Positions 12,147-24,343 of a DNA stretch of 64,000 nucleotides are shown one piece after another. The DNA lies in the NCBI RefSeq assembly GCF_018143015.1, contig NC_054748.1, positions 6,387,467 through 6,451,466 of the forward strand. The letters are read 5' to 3'. This DNA is from Lytechinus variegatus (Eukaryota > Echinodermata > Echinoidea > Temnopleuroida > Toxopneustidae). Position numbers and translations under genes: made by a program. Under the pieces are notes generated by a model. It searched no databases and was not told the DNA's origin. It worked only from the letters and a program-made list of their open reading frames with translations. The number at the start of each line of letters is the position of its first letter. Position 1 is the stretch's first letter.

Positions 12147-12387
12147 CACTGTAAAAACTGTGGTGTTAAAACTGACACCAATATTGGTGTTAATAGAGGA
12201 CCACACCCTGAGGTGTTAAAATTACACCCTAAAGATTGAACATAACACCAAAGAGTGTAAATCTAACAACCATAGGTGTTGTAATAACACCTATAGGTGT
12301 AAAACTAACACCACCAATTTAACACCGGTGTAAAGTAACTGGTGAGGTCCTCTATGTACACAGGTGAACACCACAGTTTTTGCTGTG
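12147..12387 (+). mobile_element. MITE with CACTGTAAAAACTG terminus and ACACC/GGTGT core, copy 1
   Basis: The left terminus CACTGTAAAAACTGTGGTGT and right terminus ACACCACAGTTTTTGCTGTG are inverted, flanked by TA. The interior is a string of small palindromes (AACACCTATAGGTGT, ACACCGGTGT). Near-identical copies in the opposite orientation are at 22023-22258 and 42733-42971. Length is 241 bp and no frame is present. Confidence 0.9.
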
Positions 12388-12833
12388 TACTCTTCCCATC
12401 ATGCCATGCGAGCCTCATAACAGTTCATCTTTTTACAACGCCAATACTTTTCCTAATAAGTAGGTGTGCATTTGAGAGAATAGGCATTGAAAATGAATAA
12501 AAACAATTATTTTATTGATCCACCATAGAGATGGTATCACCCCAATTATGCTTACGAAGAGGAAAGGTAGCTCACTGATAAAAATAATACGAGCGCGAGG
12601 CGCGAGCTGATAATTGTTGATGTTCAGACGAAGATCTTAAAGTTTTATTCACAAAATGTTATATCTTCGGCCTGCACTTACCCGAAAAGAAAAGATTCAA
12701 ATACTTTCTTTTTTACAGGGAAATCGTGAAGAGGATATGCATACGAGAATAAAGTGCGAGCTGAAATTTTTCGAGATAACGATGTAAGAATTGGGCATTT
12801 TACATATATTTCTGTAATTTAACTAAACATTCA

Positions 12834-13100
12834 AAGGGGGAGCTCACCCTGAAGAAAGGTTTCTTGTAAAAATTGCAGAAAAGATATAATAAAAAAATAT
12901 TGGTGAAGGCTTAAGAAAAGTCCATTAAAGATTATGAAAAAGTTTTATAATTTTAATTTTGGATTTGTGACATCACAACGAGCCGCTGTCTCATGTAATT
13001 TAAACTGCATTTAATTTTGATTTTTAATGGATCGTGATGACTTACTTTTATATTGTCAAAGAAATTTCTCAAAAAACTGAAACGGCGTTTACTGTACCTT
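12834..13100 (+). mobile_element. Half copy of the GGGGAAGTTCACCCTGA foldback family
   Basis: It starts AAAGGGGGAGCTCACCCTGA and follows the same internal order as the complete element at 13618-14092 (GTAAAAATTGCAGAAAA, TTGGTGAAGG, GATTTGTGACATCAC, then ACTGTACCTT). The right arm is missing; a LINE/SINE-type 3' end begins directly after it. Confidence 0.75.
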
Positions 13101-13104
13101 GAGT

Positions 13105-13430
13105 TTCATTTTCATTCGTTTATTTCCATTTTCAACAATTACAGTTTCTTCTGTACATGTTGACATTTATAAATAACAAAACATATTTCAAATATTCCTG
13201 TACAGAAAATTATATTCAAGATTATTACAAATCAGAATAGCTCCATGAAATCAGGTTGGAAATGGAGGAGGCTGCTAAAAAGCAGAGCTTGTAGAGTGCA
13301 GCCTCCTAATAAATATTCTTGCAGTTGTTTAGCATATAAAAAATAAAATAACAACTTGAGCATAACCAGTTGAATTAAAAGGAAAAATGGGAAATAAAAA
13401 TAGAAAAGGAAATAAGAAAAAGAGAGATTA
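13105..13430 (-). mobile_element. Dispersed retroelement 3' end, copy 1 (AAAAAGCAGAGCTTGTA family)
   Basis: Shares GGAGGCTGCTAAAAAGCAGAGCTTGTA-type sequence with copies near 38365-38640 and 61104-61435. The other copies begin with CAATTCAATT-type runs, which on the minus strand form a (TTGAA)n 3' tail. It is therefore read as the 3' end of a SINE or LINE on the minus strand. Confidence 0.65.
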
Positions 13431-13617
13431 AAGGTCTCCAGAATCCAGCCCCAGCACTCACAGACGGACCTCGCCGATCAACAGGGAAACGAAAGAGATG
13501 TAAAAGTGTACGTGACATGATAAACATGTTTGATTAAAAAATACAAGAGTTTGAGTGATGAAGAGTTACATTCAATGGCTATCTTGAAGAAATTTTTTGA
13601 ACTTATATTTGAACGAA

Positions 13618-14092
13618 TTAAAGGGGAAGTTCACCCTGACAAAAAGTTTATTGTAAAAATAGCAGAAAAAATAATAAAAAATATTGACGAAGGTTTGAGA
13701 AAAATTCATGAAATAATTAAAAAGTTATTAGAATTTCAATTATTTGATTTGTGACGTCATATGCGAGCATCATTCCTACATAGCGAATGGTAAAAAAACA
13801 ATGAAATGTCATTTTCTCAGAAAATTCAAAATGGTTTTCACTGTACCTTTTGTATATCAATAGACAAATCATTTCACACCTGATCATGAATATAAAACAT
13901 AATTAAGTCATCAGGAACCATAAAAAATTTGAAATCTATGCATTTTATATTACATAACACATGGGGCAGCTGCTCGTTAATGACGTCACAAATCCAAAAC
14001 TTTGAACTCTAATAACTTTCTTATTCTTTAACGGATTTACTATTTTTACAACAAAGTTTTTATCAGGGTGAACTTCCCCTTTAAGGCTTGGA
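13618..14092. mobile_element. Complete 475-bp foldback element with AAAGGGGAAGTTCACCCTGA termini
   Basis: The left arm starts TTAAAGGGGAAGTTCACC and the right arm ends CAGGGTGAACTTCCCCTTTAA. Each arm contains GTAAAAATAG, a ~TTATTAGA-type block and TTTGTGACGTCA followed by GCGAGCA/GCTCG. The open frame at 13530-13754 translates the arm and is not a gene. Related copies: 12834-13100, 15480-15645 and 37157-37950. Confidence 0.88.
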
Positions 14093-15470
14093 GATTCTTT
14101 GATGTTACTATTAATAGTTCCCCAGAGTCTAGGGCCTTCAAAAGTAAAAATTGATTTTGCAAGGATGGTCCGGGGTAGTGGTAAATAAAATTCATCGGAT
14201 TGACGTGTGGGATATTTGTGAAGGGTTTTGTTTTTGTTAAATGAAGAATTAAATATGGGTGGTAACATATTATTGTTTGACTGATACATGAATTGACCTA
14301 AATTATATTGGTACAGTGTTTTTATTTTTAAAAGTTATTGTTTAAAAACAACTCATCTGTGTGAGATCTCCAGGACAAGTTGAAAATAACACGCAATGCC
14401 TTCTTTTGTAAAAGCAATATTCTATCTAGGTAGGTTGAGTGTGTGTTTCCCCAAACAATTGCTCCATAATTTAGATATGGTAAAATTAATGTTGAATAAA
14501 GCATTTTTAGGGAGGAAGTTGGAAGAAAAAACTTAACTTTGTTGATAACACCAATATTGCGTGAAATTGTACGACATATAGAGTCAATATGCGATTTCCA
14601 AGATAATTTGTTGTCTATTATGAGGCCTAAAAATTGTGTTGTAGTAACAACTTTAATGTCTACATTATCTAATTTGATATTGAATGGCAATTGTTCTAAA
14701 GAATTGCTAAAAAAACATGCATTTCGTTTTTTTAACATTAAGTGACAATTTGTTAGCCCTAATCCATTGTACCAATTTATCCAGTTCAGTGTTCAGTACA
14801 TTAATTAAAATATCGGGGTTAGGATGAGAGTAGAGTACATTTGAATCATCTGCAAGAAGGACATAATATAATATTTCAGAGGAGTTCTGGATGTCATTTA
14901 TATAGATTATAAATAAAAGAGGGCCCAGGAGGCTGCCTTGGGGAACACCCCAGTTAACATTTTGTAGAGAAGAATTTTGTTCATTTATGCTTACGAATTG
15001 TTTGCGATTTACGAGGTAGTTCCTGGACCACTCCAAGGCCTTCCCACGAACTCCATAATTTTCAAGTTTGTAGAGCAGTATCTCATGATTTATAGTGTCA
15101 GAGGCCTTGGAGACGTCCAGAAAAACACCTACTGTATGTTCAAAGTTGTCAATAGCTTTTGTGATTTTGTCAGTAAATGAGAGAGTGGCATGAGATGTAC
15201 TGTGTTTTTTGGCGAAATCCAAATTGAAAATCGGAAATTATATTATTTTTAGTCAAAAAATTTAATAATCTTGTGTAGATCACCCTTTCCATAACTTTAG
15301 ACAAAGTAGGTAATAAGGCTATTGGTCTATAGTTACATACATTAATCTTTTCTCCTTTTTTGTGCACTGGTATTATCTTTGATATTTTCATACTGTCAGG
15401 CCCTACGCCATTACTTAAAGAAAGGTTGAATATGTATACTAATGGGTCAACAATGTATTCTATTGTTTAT
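14093..15470 (-). pseudogene. 5'-truncated, frame-broken LINE reverse transcriptase
   Basis: Remnant of a non-LTR retrotransposon (CR1/Jockey-like) on the minus strand, spread over several frames: 15391-15170, 15222-14707, 14738-14328 and 14289 to about 14093. Reverse transcriptase landmarks in order: IIPVHKKGEKINVCNYRPIA, FLDVSKASDTINHEILL, GVPQGSLLGPLLFIIYIND, the catalytic box as LLADDSNVLYS (normally FADD), NKLSLNVKKTKC and FLGLIIDNKLSWKSHI. No endonuclease region is present. Frameshifts between segments show it is dead. It sits between a complete foldback element on the left and a half copy of the same family on the right. Confidence 0.9.
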
Positions 15471-15479
15471 TAATGGACA

Positions 15480-15645
15480 TACGATAGCTCGGAAAGATGC
15501 TCGCATCTGACGTCATAAATTCAAATAATTGAATTCTAGTTATTTTTTTATTTTTATTTTTTGATGGATTTTCTCTAAACTTTTTTTGTACTTTAATTCT
15601 ATTTTTACTATGAAATTTTTGTCACGGTGATCTTCCCCTTAGATA
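15480..15645 (-). mobile_element. Right half of a GGGGAAGTTCACC foldback element
   Basis: Contains GATGCTCGCATCTGACGTCA, TTTTGATGGATTTTCTC and terminus GTCACGGTGATCTTCCCCTT, matching an arm of the element at 13618-14092 in reverse orientation. It directly follows the decayed LINE. Confidence 0.75.
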
Positions 15646-15885
15646 AGGTCGCGATACACGAGCTGATATTTTTAAATAAAGAATTCATAAAGATATCACT
15701 AATTAAATAGGCCTATTGCTTTACCAAAATGTACTCCAATAGTAGAAATCATTTAGAGAGTGAATTTGTCGAGATCCACTGACCTGTACTCTGCAGATCA
15801 ATCTTGAGATCTCGCCTTTCTGGAATAGCGCCATCTTATGGCAATAATGATATAATCGTTAAAATCCCAAAAATTGTTCACCGAA

Positions 15886-15958
15886 GCCCGGTTAGCTCAG
15901 TCGGTAGAGCATCAGACTTTTAATCTGAGGGTCAAGGGTTCAAGTCCCTTATCGGGCG
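15886..15958 (+). tRNA. tRNA-Lys (anticodon TTT)
   Basis: A complete 73-nt cloverleaf. The acceptor stem GCCCGGT pairs with ATCGGGC, followed by discriminator G. The A box is TTAGCTCAGTCGG and the B box GGTTCAAGTCC. The anticodon stem TCAGA/TCTGA encloses loop CTTTTAA with anticodon TTT at 15919-15921. The T stem AAGGG/CCCTT is intact. A run of T at ~15967-15973 serves as the RNA polymerase III terminator. No intron and no encoded CCA, as expected for a eukaryote. All stems pair well, so it looks functional and not a SINE head. Confidence 0.93.
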
Positions 15959-16134
15959 AAGGGTTATTTTTTTATTTTATTTTTTTAGTTTTGTTAAGTA
16001 ATGAATTTAATCAATACTGAGTTCATTTCGAGCCATCTAATAGGATGATGAATATATCATGACATAATTTACAGACAATACATTTGATTCAGGAACCTGG
16101 CAGTTTCATACTACTACCTGCTACTGCCACCACT

Positions 16135-16430
16135 AATATATGATACTAATGATGATTATGATAATAATAAGTAGAATGATGATGGTGATACTAAAAATGA
16201 TGATAACGATAACAATAATGATGATGACGATAAAGAATACTAAATAGGAAGATGATGATGATAATGCTGCTGCTAATAATAGTAATAATGATGATGATAA
16301 TAATCAGAATTTAGTATAATCTCTGTCATGATTTTTCTCATTTTCAGAGAGTTATCTACCAATAAGCATAATAATTAGTCATTAATGGTAGTAATAATAA
16401 ATAATAATCACCAATTTGGCTACAAAAATA
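16135..16430. repeat. GAT/AAT-rich imperfect trinucleotide repeat
   Basis: A long stretch of interrupted GATGATAAT and AATAATAAT triplets. Compositional simple sequence with no frame of interest. Similar tracts are at 45610-45710 and 45890-46010. Confidence 0.8.
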
Positions 16431-18969
16431 GACATGGATAACATAGAAAGGACTAATCAGGCTAGAGAAAAATACCTTTTTGAATAAATCTGCGGAGTTT
16501 GATGATTTGATGTCATAGAGCGGATGTTCATTCTTTATTTGCTATCATCAGTCTTCATACGAGTCTTTGGAATGGCAGCAAGCAAAAATGGATCTTTGGA
16601 TAGACGGAGATTAGGGCAGCGCATAACTAAATAGATTCACAGAAACAATTACTGTACATGCCCAATCCATCTTATAGCTCTGAAGGCCGTACCCTTTTTT
16701 CAAGTCGAGCGCCCTCTCTCTTCAAGTTCCTTCACCACGTGACAGAGGGTGTAAGCTGGTCTCACAAGCCTAATTCATTCCCCATAGACTCATGTGTTAA
16801 ATTGGCACTTTAAAAAATTCATTAAAAATAAGGATGAAATTCGGGGGTCGAATGTTTACTACCAGTGGATAGGATTTATATCTGGCAATCCATATCTGAC
16901 CAGAAAAGGGTCCCTCGACCGGCTCATTTTAAAAATAAATTGGCGTGTTTGAAGACACCGTCGGGGGGAGCAGATTCATCAACTCAAACAGCAAAATAGC
17001 CCTAATCCTTCCGCCAGTCAAAATATAGTCCAAAATTGGTGATGTTTCTTCCCAATTAGGGAAAAGGAAGTTCAGTAATTACCAAAAATAGAATCAGTGT
17101 TAGATGGACAATCATATGCATACACTTTGTCAATCAGCCATATCAAAATAAAAAAAATAGCAATGGGGTTGGCCCCGAATGAATATCTAGGGCCTGCCAC
17201 TAGTGATTAGGCCCGTGAGACCAGCTGATTATGCAATATTCAGACCAGTGTGTAATAACTATTGAACTGCAATTCAATGGCTTTGAGTCGCTGTCGGGAG
17301 AGTATTCAAAAGCGAAATCCACGATATCCTGCTAGCGCCAGGGAACGGGAGGTTGGCTGAGGGATTTTCTTAATGAATTATATAAATCGATAATAATAAT
17401 GGTAATAATAATAAATAATGAATAAGAACATTAAGAAGGAGAGGAGCAAGAAAACGAAGGTTAAAAATTTGGCCCTTTTTGCCCAACCAATTAAGAGTGT
17501 TAGTTCTCTTCATATATTTTTTAGTATCTCACTGCATCCAATTAACAATTTATTTTTCTGCCCATCGTGCAATTTGTATTTGAAATGACAGAAATTCAAA
17601 GGCAGTGGGTCTATAACAAAAGCAAACAAACTGCTTTGTGTGTATTCCTATTATTGTTCTCTCTGGCGTAACACGTGGATGGTTAACCTTTGCTCTGTAA
17701 ACGTATCAACAAATATTGTGTAAATCACAACAATTTTCGGATGATTTGCGATGAATCATGATCCAACATAAAAGCAGGTCCCATTGTCATCCCCTGTTGC
17801 CCAATAGCTATATTTAGAAAATTTTAAACAAATAAATCTTCACTGTTCAAAATACTAGTAATTTTACAAAGAAAAATCGTTAATTTACAGGATGTTTACC
17901 TTTTTAAAAATAGAGGCGGCACAATGATTTAACAAACCATGGACGTATAACAACGCAATCGTCTTTATTCAATGATATGTAACATAGAATTGCAAGTTAA
18001 ATGTAAAAAAAATATAAAATATAATAATCTTAATATAGTAAACTATCGTGTTTTTACGTTGATTGCAGTGCATCTATCGGCGATTTTCATGCTAAATGCA
18101 TGTTAAAATGGTGTGGGTTTTTTTTTGCAGTTGTCCATTTCTTTTTGCAGCCCATCGTACCGTTTGGGAGTCCCAACTGCCCGTAATATTTTTTTTTACA
18201 GTTTTCATAACAGTGCAACTATCATGACTATATAAATGTACGTTATTATTATCATTATTACATAGAATGTAAATTTACCCGTATTCTAATGTCCAGGGGG
18301 GGGGTGTCATGAAAGGACTTGATGCGAAAAGTCCCCCCCAAAAAATCGACAGTTACCCTAGTAATAGTGCTTCTGAGCCAATCAGAATCAAAGAAAATTG
18401 TCAGTTTTGACAACTTGAAGGATAAACAATGTTAAGGAAACACTCCCCTGATATTAGTAACTATCGTCTGTCTCTGTGCAAAGATTATGGCAAGCCAAAA
18501 TTTCGAAATTGAATTTAAATTGTGTTTCTTATCTTTCCTCGACTCTTTCCATGTACCCCCACTTTAAGGATGAATATAATCATTTCTGAATTTCAGTAGT
18601 TACTCCAAGTCAGAAATGAATGATTCAAGTGTCAAATGAGAGTTAGTCTTCAATCTAGACACGGTGTTGTTTAAAGTATCAAGTTTGAGTCTATGCTTGC
18701 AGACTACCATCAGTTCAACCTTGAACGTTCTACCCACCCGCCATGTTTCTCTCTCCCTCTCTTTCCTTCTCTCTTCGTCTCTCTTATACACACACTCCTC
18801 ATCTTCTAAAAAAATCTCTAAATCGGCACTGTTCTTTAACTCTCTTATACACACTATTAATCTTCTGAAAAATTACTTAATTTGCACTGTTCTTTACCAT
18901 CGTTGGCATTTATTACCCTAACGGAGTGAAAAATTACCCATAGACCAGTCATAATAGACGATTCAGGCG
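16431..18969. other. Non-coding stretch, nothing recognised
   Basis: Mostly AT-rich, with a C/G run at ~18296-18304 and a CT-rich pyrimidine tract at ~18748-18790. Short open frames at 18600-18921 on both strands derive from the pyrimidine/purine tract and are not supported as genes. Confidence 0.5.
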
Positions 18970-19549
18970 TTAAAGGAAACCAAAACCCAAGAAGAGAAGT
19001 AATCTTATTGGAAAGAGTAAAATAAGAGGAACAATTAAAAACAGTTTCATCGAAATCGGCTATGAAATAAGCAAATTATGGGAGTTTGAAAACTCTTGTT
19101 TTACTTTCTATGGGCATCCTCAATTTGGCAAACGTGCTTCAAAATGGCTGATTTTGTGGACAACTGTCCCTTTTTTATACACAATTTTCAGATTTTCCTC
19201 ATTATCTTTCAAATTGCATCTTGCCTCCTTCTGAGCACAACATATGTCATGGGAAAATATTATCCACACCATGTATGTCAAGGTCAGGAGATAATGTGAA
19301 ATATGTAAAATAAAGGGGAAATCTGAAAATATGTGTACAAAACAAATGGAGAGTTGTCCACAAAATCAGCCATTTTGAAGCACGTTTGCCAATTTGAGGA
19401 TCCACATACTAAGAACAACAATACTTTTTAATCGTCCATAACTTGCTTATTTGATAACCGATTTTGATGAAACTTTTTTTCAAATTGTTCCTCTTATTTT
19501 ACTCTTTCCAATAAGATTGCTTCTCTTCTTAGGTTTTGGTTTCCTTTAA
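18970..19549. mobile_element. 580-bp foldback element with TTAAAGGAAACCAAAACC termini
   Basis: The left arm TTAAAGGAAACCAAAACCC, then AGAAGAGAAGTAATCTTATT and AAATAAGAGGAACAATT, is mirrored on the right by GGTTTTGGTTTCCTTTAA. Deeper in, CAAACGTGCTTCAAAATGGC is mirrored by CCATTTTGAAGCACGTTTG. The arms together cover most of the element, so it could fold into a very long hairpin. No frame. Confidence 0.9.
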
Positions 19550-21105
19550 ATATGCATGGAATATCATAACTCCCCTGCATTTCTCCCCTTTTTCATGTTT
19601 TTTTCACCACAATCCACTTATTTCAATTGCATCGTTAATCTTCCAACATCACAAAACATACCATTTTCAAAGCACAAAATATGTCAAGAACGGCGGAACA
19701 ATGGCCATTTTTTACTCCAGCCTTAGGCTTTTTGAGCACCAATGATTTATGGGGGTGAATGTAAACGTATGAATGTTATGTTGGCCGTGCCAGTAGCAAA
19801 CCTAGAAGGGCGATCAGGTGTGAGGGGAAACGAACTGGGAAAACCCCACAAAAATTCGAGCGTTTCGTCGGTGATGATCATGATAACTAATCCAACATGA
19901 CACAATTACTTCAATATTTGAGGGACGCGGGTTGTTTTGAAGTGGGGAGAATCATATATGGATGAAGTAGGTCCATGAAAAGACTGACCAATGACAACCT
20001 GACAATAAGAACGTTCGTTATGTTTTTAAAACATTTTTCTACACGGTTCTGGAAAAAAGAGGGGGGGGGGGTGTTCATCCTGCCTCCCCAGTTTTTGCTC
20101 TAATTTATCAAAGAAGCTCATCATGCTCATTGAATGTTAATATGTGGAGTCAGTATTCTTCATACCATCGCTAACCATTTTAAGTGAAAATAATGAATTT
20201 ATGATGTATGTCATAGTTTTATAAATGTCTTATGTTTCTTTTATTCGCAGACCTTTTGTTTTTTGGGGTTTTTTTGCCAAATTTATAGCAGAACCATTTT
20301 GAAGCATAATTATGCAAATGTCAGTAAAAAAAATAATAATATCTTTATGAATAAAACTCAGCCTGGAGCTGTTCTGGACCAGCGAGTTACTGGAAGCGAT
20401 ACAAACCGACCAATCAACAAATCAGTAATTCTAAATAAAATCGTTTTGTCTTGTTTTGTAAATTCATATGAGTTGATCAGATATTCAACCAACTTCAAGT
20501 CTTCAATCCATCTTATAATGACAAACTTGTATTCTGCCCAACTTTGGCTAAAGGAAGCTAGTTGCACATCAGTCATATTTGAGTTATTGCTATGTTCTGA
20601 ATTACCCTTTTTATGTTGCACGTTCTGACAAAATTTGGGGAAGAAATGATCGTTCTATGGAAAGATATTGACGAAAATATGTCAAATTGACGCCAAGGTA
20701 AATGACGGACACATATTCCTCATTCACAACAAAGTATACTTTAAATTTGTAACTTGCTTCCTTTTGCCAAAATACGGCAGTATTCACCTAACATGAATGG
20801 GCTTACCGTTGTCCCAGTTGGCAACGGAAATACATGTATACTTAGAAATACAGTAACAACAATAATTATCCTCTTTTACACTCTTGTTTTATAAAAAGAA
20901 TCCAATTTATTTTCTATTTACAACACAAAATTCAGACTTCAATACACATAATGCGACACAATAAGGAAATCCGATAAATTGTTATAATTTCCGCTTTCGG
21001 TGTAGAAATAGACTTATTTTTACAGTACTGAACATAACAGCAATGATTAAATAACGTCATTATAGTTAATCATGGAACTACGGATGCGGGAACATACATG
21101 TATAT
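19550..21105. other. Non-coding stretch, nothing recognised
   Basis: AT-rich sequence with a G run at ~20060-20070. Overlapping open frames on both strands at 20263-20628 show no recognisable domain, no splice context and ordinary composition. I treat them as chance frames. Confidence 0.5.
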
Positions 21106-21107
21106 AT

Positions 21108-21111
<4 letters not shown>

Positions 21112-21183
<72 letters not shown>

Positions 21184-21208
21184 TTATTTATTATATATAT
21201 ATATATAT
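21112..21208. repeat. (TA)n microsatellite
   Basis: Nearly pure TA dinucleotides for about 70 bp, then TTTATTTATTTATTA and another TA run. Any open frame through it is an artefact. Confidence 0.95.
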
Positions 21209-22022
21209 AAACTCGTTTAATCTGTCGTCGAAACATCTCATTAACAGGATTTGTTTGGTTTATAATTGAATTAATACGATAGCTTACTGTAAATGAAAAC
21301 ATGATTAAACTTATATACTCGATTAGTTATCATCTGATTTCAATCAATAATGAAAGTAGATACTGTCAAACAATGCTCAAAAGATGAATATAATGTTCTA
21401 TTTATTGCTACCAATATTGTCATTGCAGTGTGTCTACTGTTATTCAGGTTTACTGTGACAATCGCAATACTAATATCTACTGTAAACCGTCAACAGTGAC
21501 AAAACGAGAATATTTACAAACCAACGACTTTCTCAGTACTGTAACAATGTCGTAATCACTTTTAAATTAATTTTTATAATTAGATAAGCAACAAAAACAA
21601 CCAAAAAACAGAAACAGGAAAAAAAATGAAAATAGAACAGAATAGAGGACGTAGCTAACAACTTTGCTGTCCATTCCTTATTCATCATGTTCATTATTTT
21701 CTTAACAGTATTTGAAACAAGTTTATCGGACGGGTTTTTACTGTTTAAGCAAGTAGCTCCTTGGTTTAAGGCACACTTGTATGACAAGATAGAAAACAAC
21801 GATATAAAGACGATAAGACACTATGTAATGCTATGTGATGACTAAAACTATGGAATGCTATGTTATGACTGAAACTATGAAATGCTATCGTTTAGATTTT
21901 TGATGTACTGTATAAAGTACTACGAGAAAATCAAAACATTCTTTTTTTTAATCCTATATCCATTCCTTGCAATAGGAATTGTTTTGATAAGGCTGTTTTG
22001 CGGACGGGTATTTAGGGCTATA

Positions 22023-22258
22023 CACAGCAAAAAGTGTGGTGTTAACCGGTGTACATATAGGACCACACCAATTATTTTACACCGGTGTTCAATTGATGGT
22101 GTTAGTTTTACACCTATAGGTGTTATAACACCTGTGGTTGTTACATTTACACTCTTCGGTGTTATGTTCAATCTCTAGGGTGTTATTTTAACACCTCAGG
22201 GTGTGGTCCTCTATAAACACCAATTGGTGTCAGTTTTAACACCACATTTTTTACAGTG
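22023..22258 (-). mobile_element. MITE with CACTGTAAAAA terminus and ACACC/GGTGT core, copy 2
   Basis: Reverse-orientation relative of the element at 12147-12387. It starts CACAGCAAAAAGTGTGGTGT and ends CACATTTTTTACAGTG, with the same internal ACACCTATAGGTGT and GGACCACACC blocks. Flanked by TA on both sides. Confidence 0.9.
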
Positions 22259-22337
22259 TAGAACAGGTTTCGCGGACGGGTAGGGCTCAAAATAACATGA
22301 TCAAAATCAGTTGAAAGAACAATTAGATAGAGTATAC

Positions 22338-22680
22338 ACTGAAAAAAGAAGGTGCTAAGTGGGGCACACACAGAGCTGCACCTGCCATTCTACTCAGGTG
22401 TTAACTCTACACGTATCGGGACTATAACAACACATATTGTTGTCACTCTAACACCCTGCGGTGTAATGTTCAATCTCTAGGGTGTAATTTTAACAAAACA
22501 GGGCATGGTTCTCAAGGGATACCTACTGATGTCAGTGTTAACACCTGATGTCAGCGTTAACACCTACATGTATCAGTGTTTACTCCTACTGGTGTCCGTG
22601 TCAACACTTACTGATGTCCGATGTTAACACCAACTGGTATCAATGTTAACACCTACTGATGTCCATATTAGCACCCTAGT
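22338..22680. repeat. Degenerate ACACC-type element with ~25-30-bp tandem repeats
   Basis: It starts CACTGAAAAAAGAAGGTGCT, resembling the MITE termini nearby. From ~22510 it becomes a minisatellite of units like ACCTACTGATGTCAGTGTTA, about six copies. The right terminus is not clear. Confidence 0.65.
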
Positions 22681-22699
22681 CAATGTATAGTATACATGG

Positions 22700-23675
22700 A
22701 ATGCTTTCGCTTCACCTTGTCTGTGACATATTCAAAACAATCAAGTGTACAAAGAATGAGAAGCATGACCTAATAGGGTTGAGAACAGTAATTATCGCCA
22801 TCGCCTTCCACTTTTCTACGAAATTTCTTTTAACATTTATCACCTTGAAATGATATGTAAAAGGTATTTAGAAGAGGGCCATTATAATTTTTCTATAAAA
22901 GAAAATCGCCAAAAAATAGGTAATTTCTTGCAAAGAGGGACCATTAACAATAAAATATAAAAATACGTGAATATAAACAATTTTTTTTTTCAAATATCAT
23001 ATAGTCTTGTTATTTTACAGCAACTTACATATCATTAAAAAATCTTTTTATTCAATAGTAAAGTTTGTTGCGTTAGAAAATGCCCTTGAATGCAATTTTA
23101 CTAAATTGCGAAATATGTAAAATAATAATAATAATAATAACCTCTACCAGTTGTCTTTCTTTAATGAGTCACCCTCTGCGTAATTTCTGAAAATATTACA
23201 CTAATATTGAATCGAATGACACAAAATAATGAATATGAATATTTACATTAATTTTCCTCTCCTATAACAACATTCATCAAATTGAATCGTACAAAATTAA
23301 ATGCAATCAATATAAATTCCAAAAGAGCTACAGTCAAGTCATAGTACTTCATGAAAACATAGAAACATATAGATTACTGAATATTACTAGTTCGTTCGTA
23401 AACAAATCTTAAATCCAACATAGTACTTTATCAAAAATAGAAATGAAAACTATTTACATTTGTGTGTTAACTGAAACAAAATAATGTATTTTGATTCTCT
23501 TACAAGAGTCCAGCTCCATTTTAACACGGACAATGTACATTTACAGCATGTTTTAAAAATGAGTAGATATGACAATTATATACAAATATTTCCATCAAAC
23601 CTGTCACAAAAATAGGTGATTTTTGCACACAAAAAATGTATTGCTCCTCTCGTTGATTTGTTAATGATTTTACGT
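22700..23675. other. Non-coding AT-rich stretch
   Basis: No coding frame, RNA gene or clear repeat family seen, apart from a short AAT triplet run at ~23121-23140. Confidence 0.5.
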
Positions 23676-23679
23676 TCTA

Positions 23680-24343
23680 CACTGCAAAAACACCGGTGCT
23701 AATTTAGCACCAGACTAGTATCTACATGTATATCGGAAAACATGAGAGAGGGTTGGAAATAACACCGGTTTGGCGTTAGGCTAAAACCGGATAGGCATTT
23801 AAACAACTCTTCCCATGCATGCTTACAGAGTATGAGTGTTGAACCGATATCGGTTTGTCTTTAAAGGTAAATGCTAGTTTTGGTAACGATATCAAAATGA
23901 GTTCGTACAGAATCCAATGAAATGACCACCAAAGTGTCTGTTTGTATAAATAAAACCTATGTGTCAAAGGATTCTGGAAGAAATTGTGGAATTGCTGAGA
24001 AATCACAGGAAAGCACGGGATTCGGGTAGAGCGTCGGGCCCGACATTCAAAGCAATGATTATACACTGCCCCACGTGCGCCTATCTGTGTTGGGGATCTA
24101 TGGTGTGAACATTTTTCAGCGTAGATTTCACAAAGTTCAGCTTATGTAACTGTACCAGATCTAGATCCTCGATGATATACTGACAATTAAGCCTTGTTTT
24201 ACAGACTTTCTCATGAAATCAGTGTTTACTGCAACTACTGGAATTTCTCTTTGAACGGGATCAAGGGTGTTCCGATACTTCTCTGGTGTTTTCCATTACA
24301 GAAACCAGGCTGGTGCTAAATTAACACCGGCGTTATTCCAGTG
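23680..24343. mobile_element. MITE with GGTGCTAATTTAGCACC termini, interrupted by a second element
   Basis: The left end CACTGCAAAAACACCGGTGC and right end AACACCGGCGTTATTCCAGTG are inverted. The interior is split by a ~390-bp repeat of another family (23861-24252). Confidence 0.8.
23861..24252 (+). mobile_element. ~395-bp dispersed element (TTAAAGGTAAATG family), copy 1
   Basis: Starts TTAAAGGTAAATGCTAG and ends ACTGGAATTTCTCTTT. Copies at 24888-25289 and 40050-40443 share nearly all of the length, including TGGTAACGATATCAAAATGA, GCGTCGGGCC and TAACTGTACCAGATCTAGAT. Weak inverted termini (TTAAAGGTAAATG against CATTTATCTTTAA, clearest in copy 3). The minus-strand frame through it also recurs in copy 2 but shows no known domain and is broken between copies. 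Confidence 0.88.

Noticed and set aside
13530..13754. Lys/Ile-rich 74-codon frame
   Set aside because: It translates the arm of the GGGGAAGTTCACC foldback, whose counterpart also appears on the minus strand at 13945-14289.
20263..20628. 121-codon plus-strand frame with an overlapping minus-strand frame
   Set aside because: No known domain, no start or splice context, and the composition is that of the surrounding non-coding sequence.
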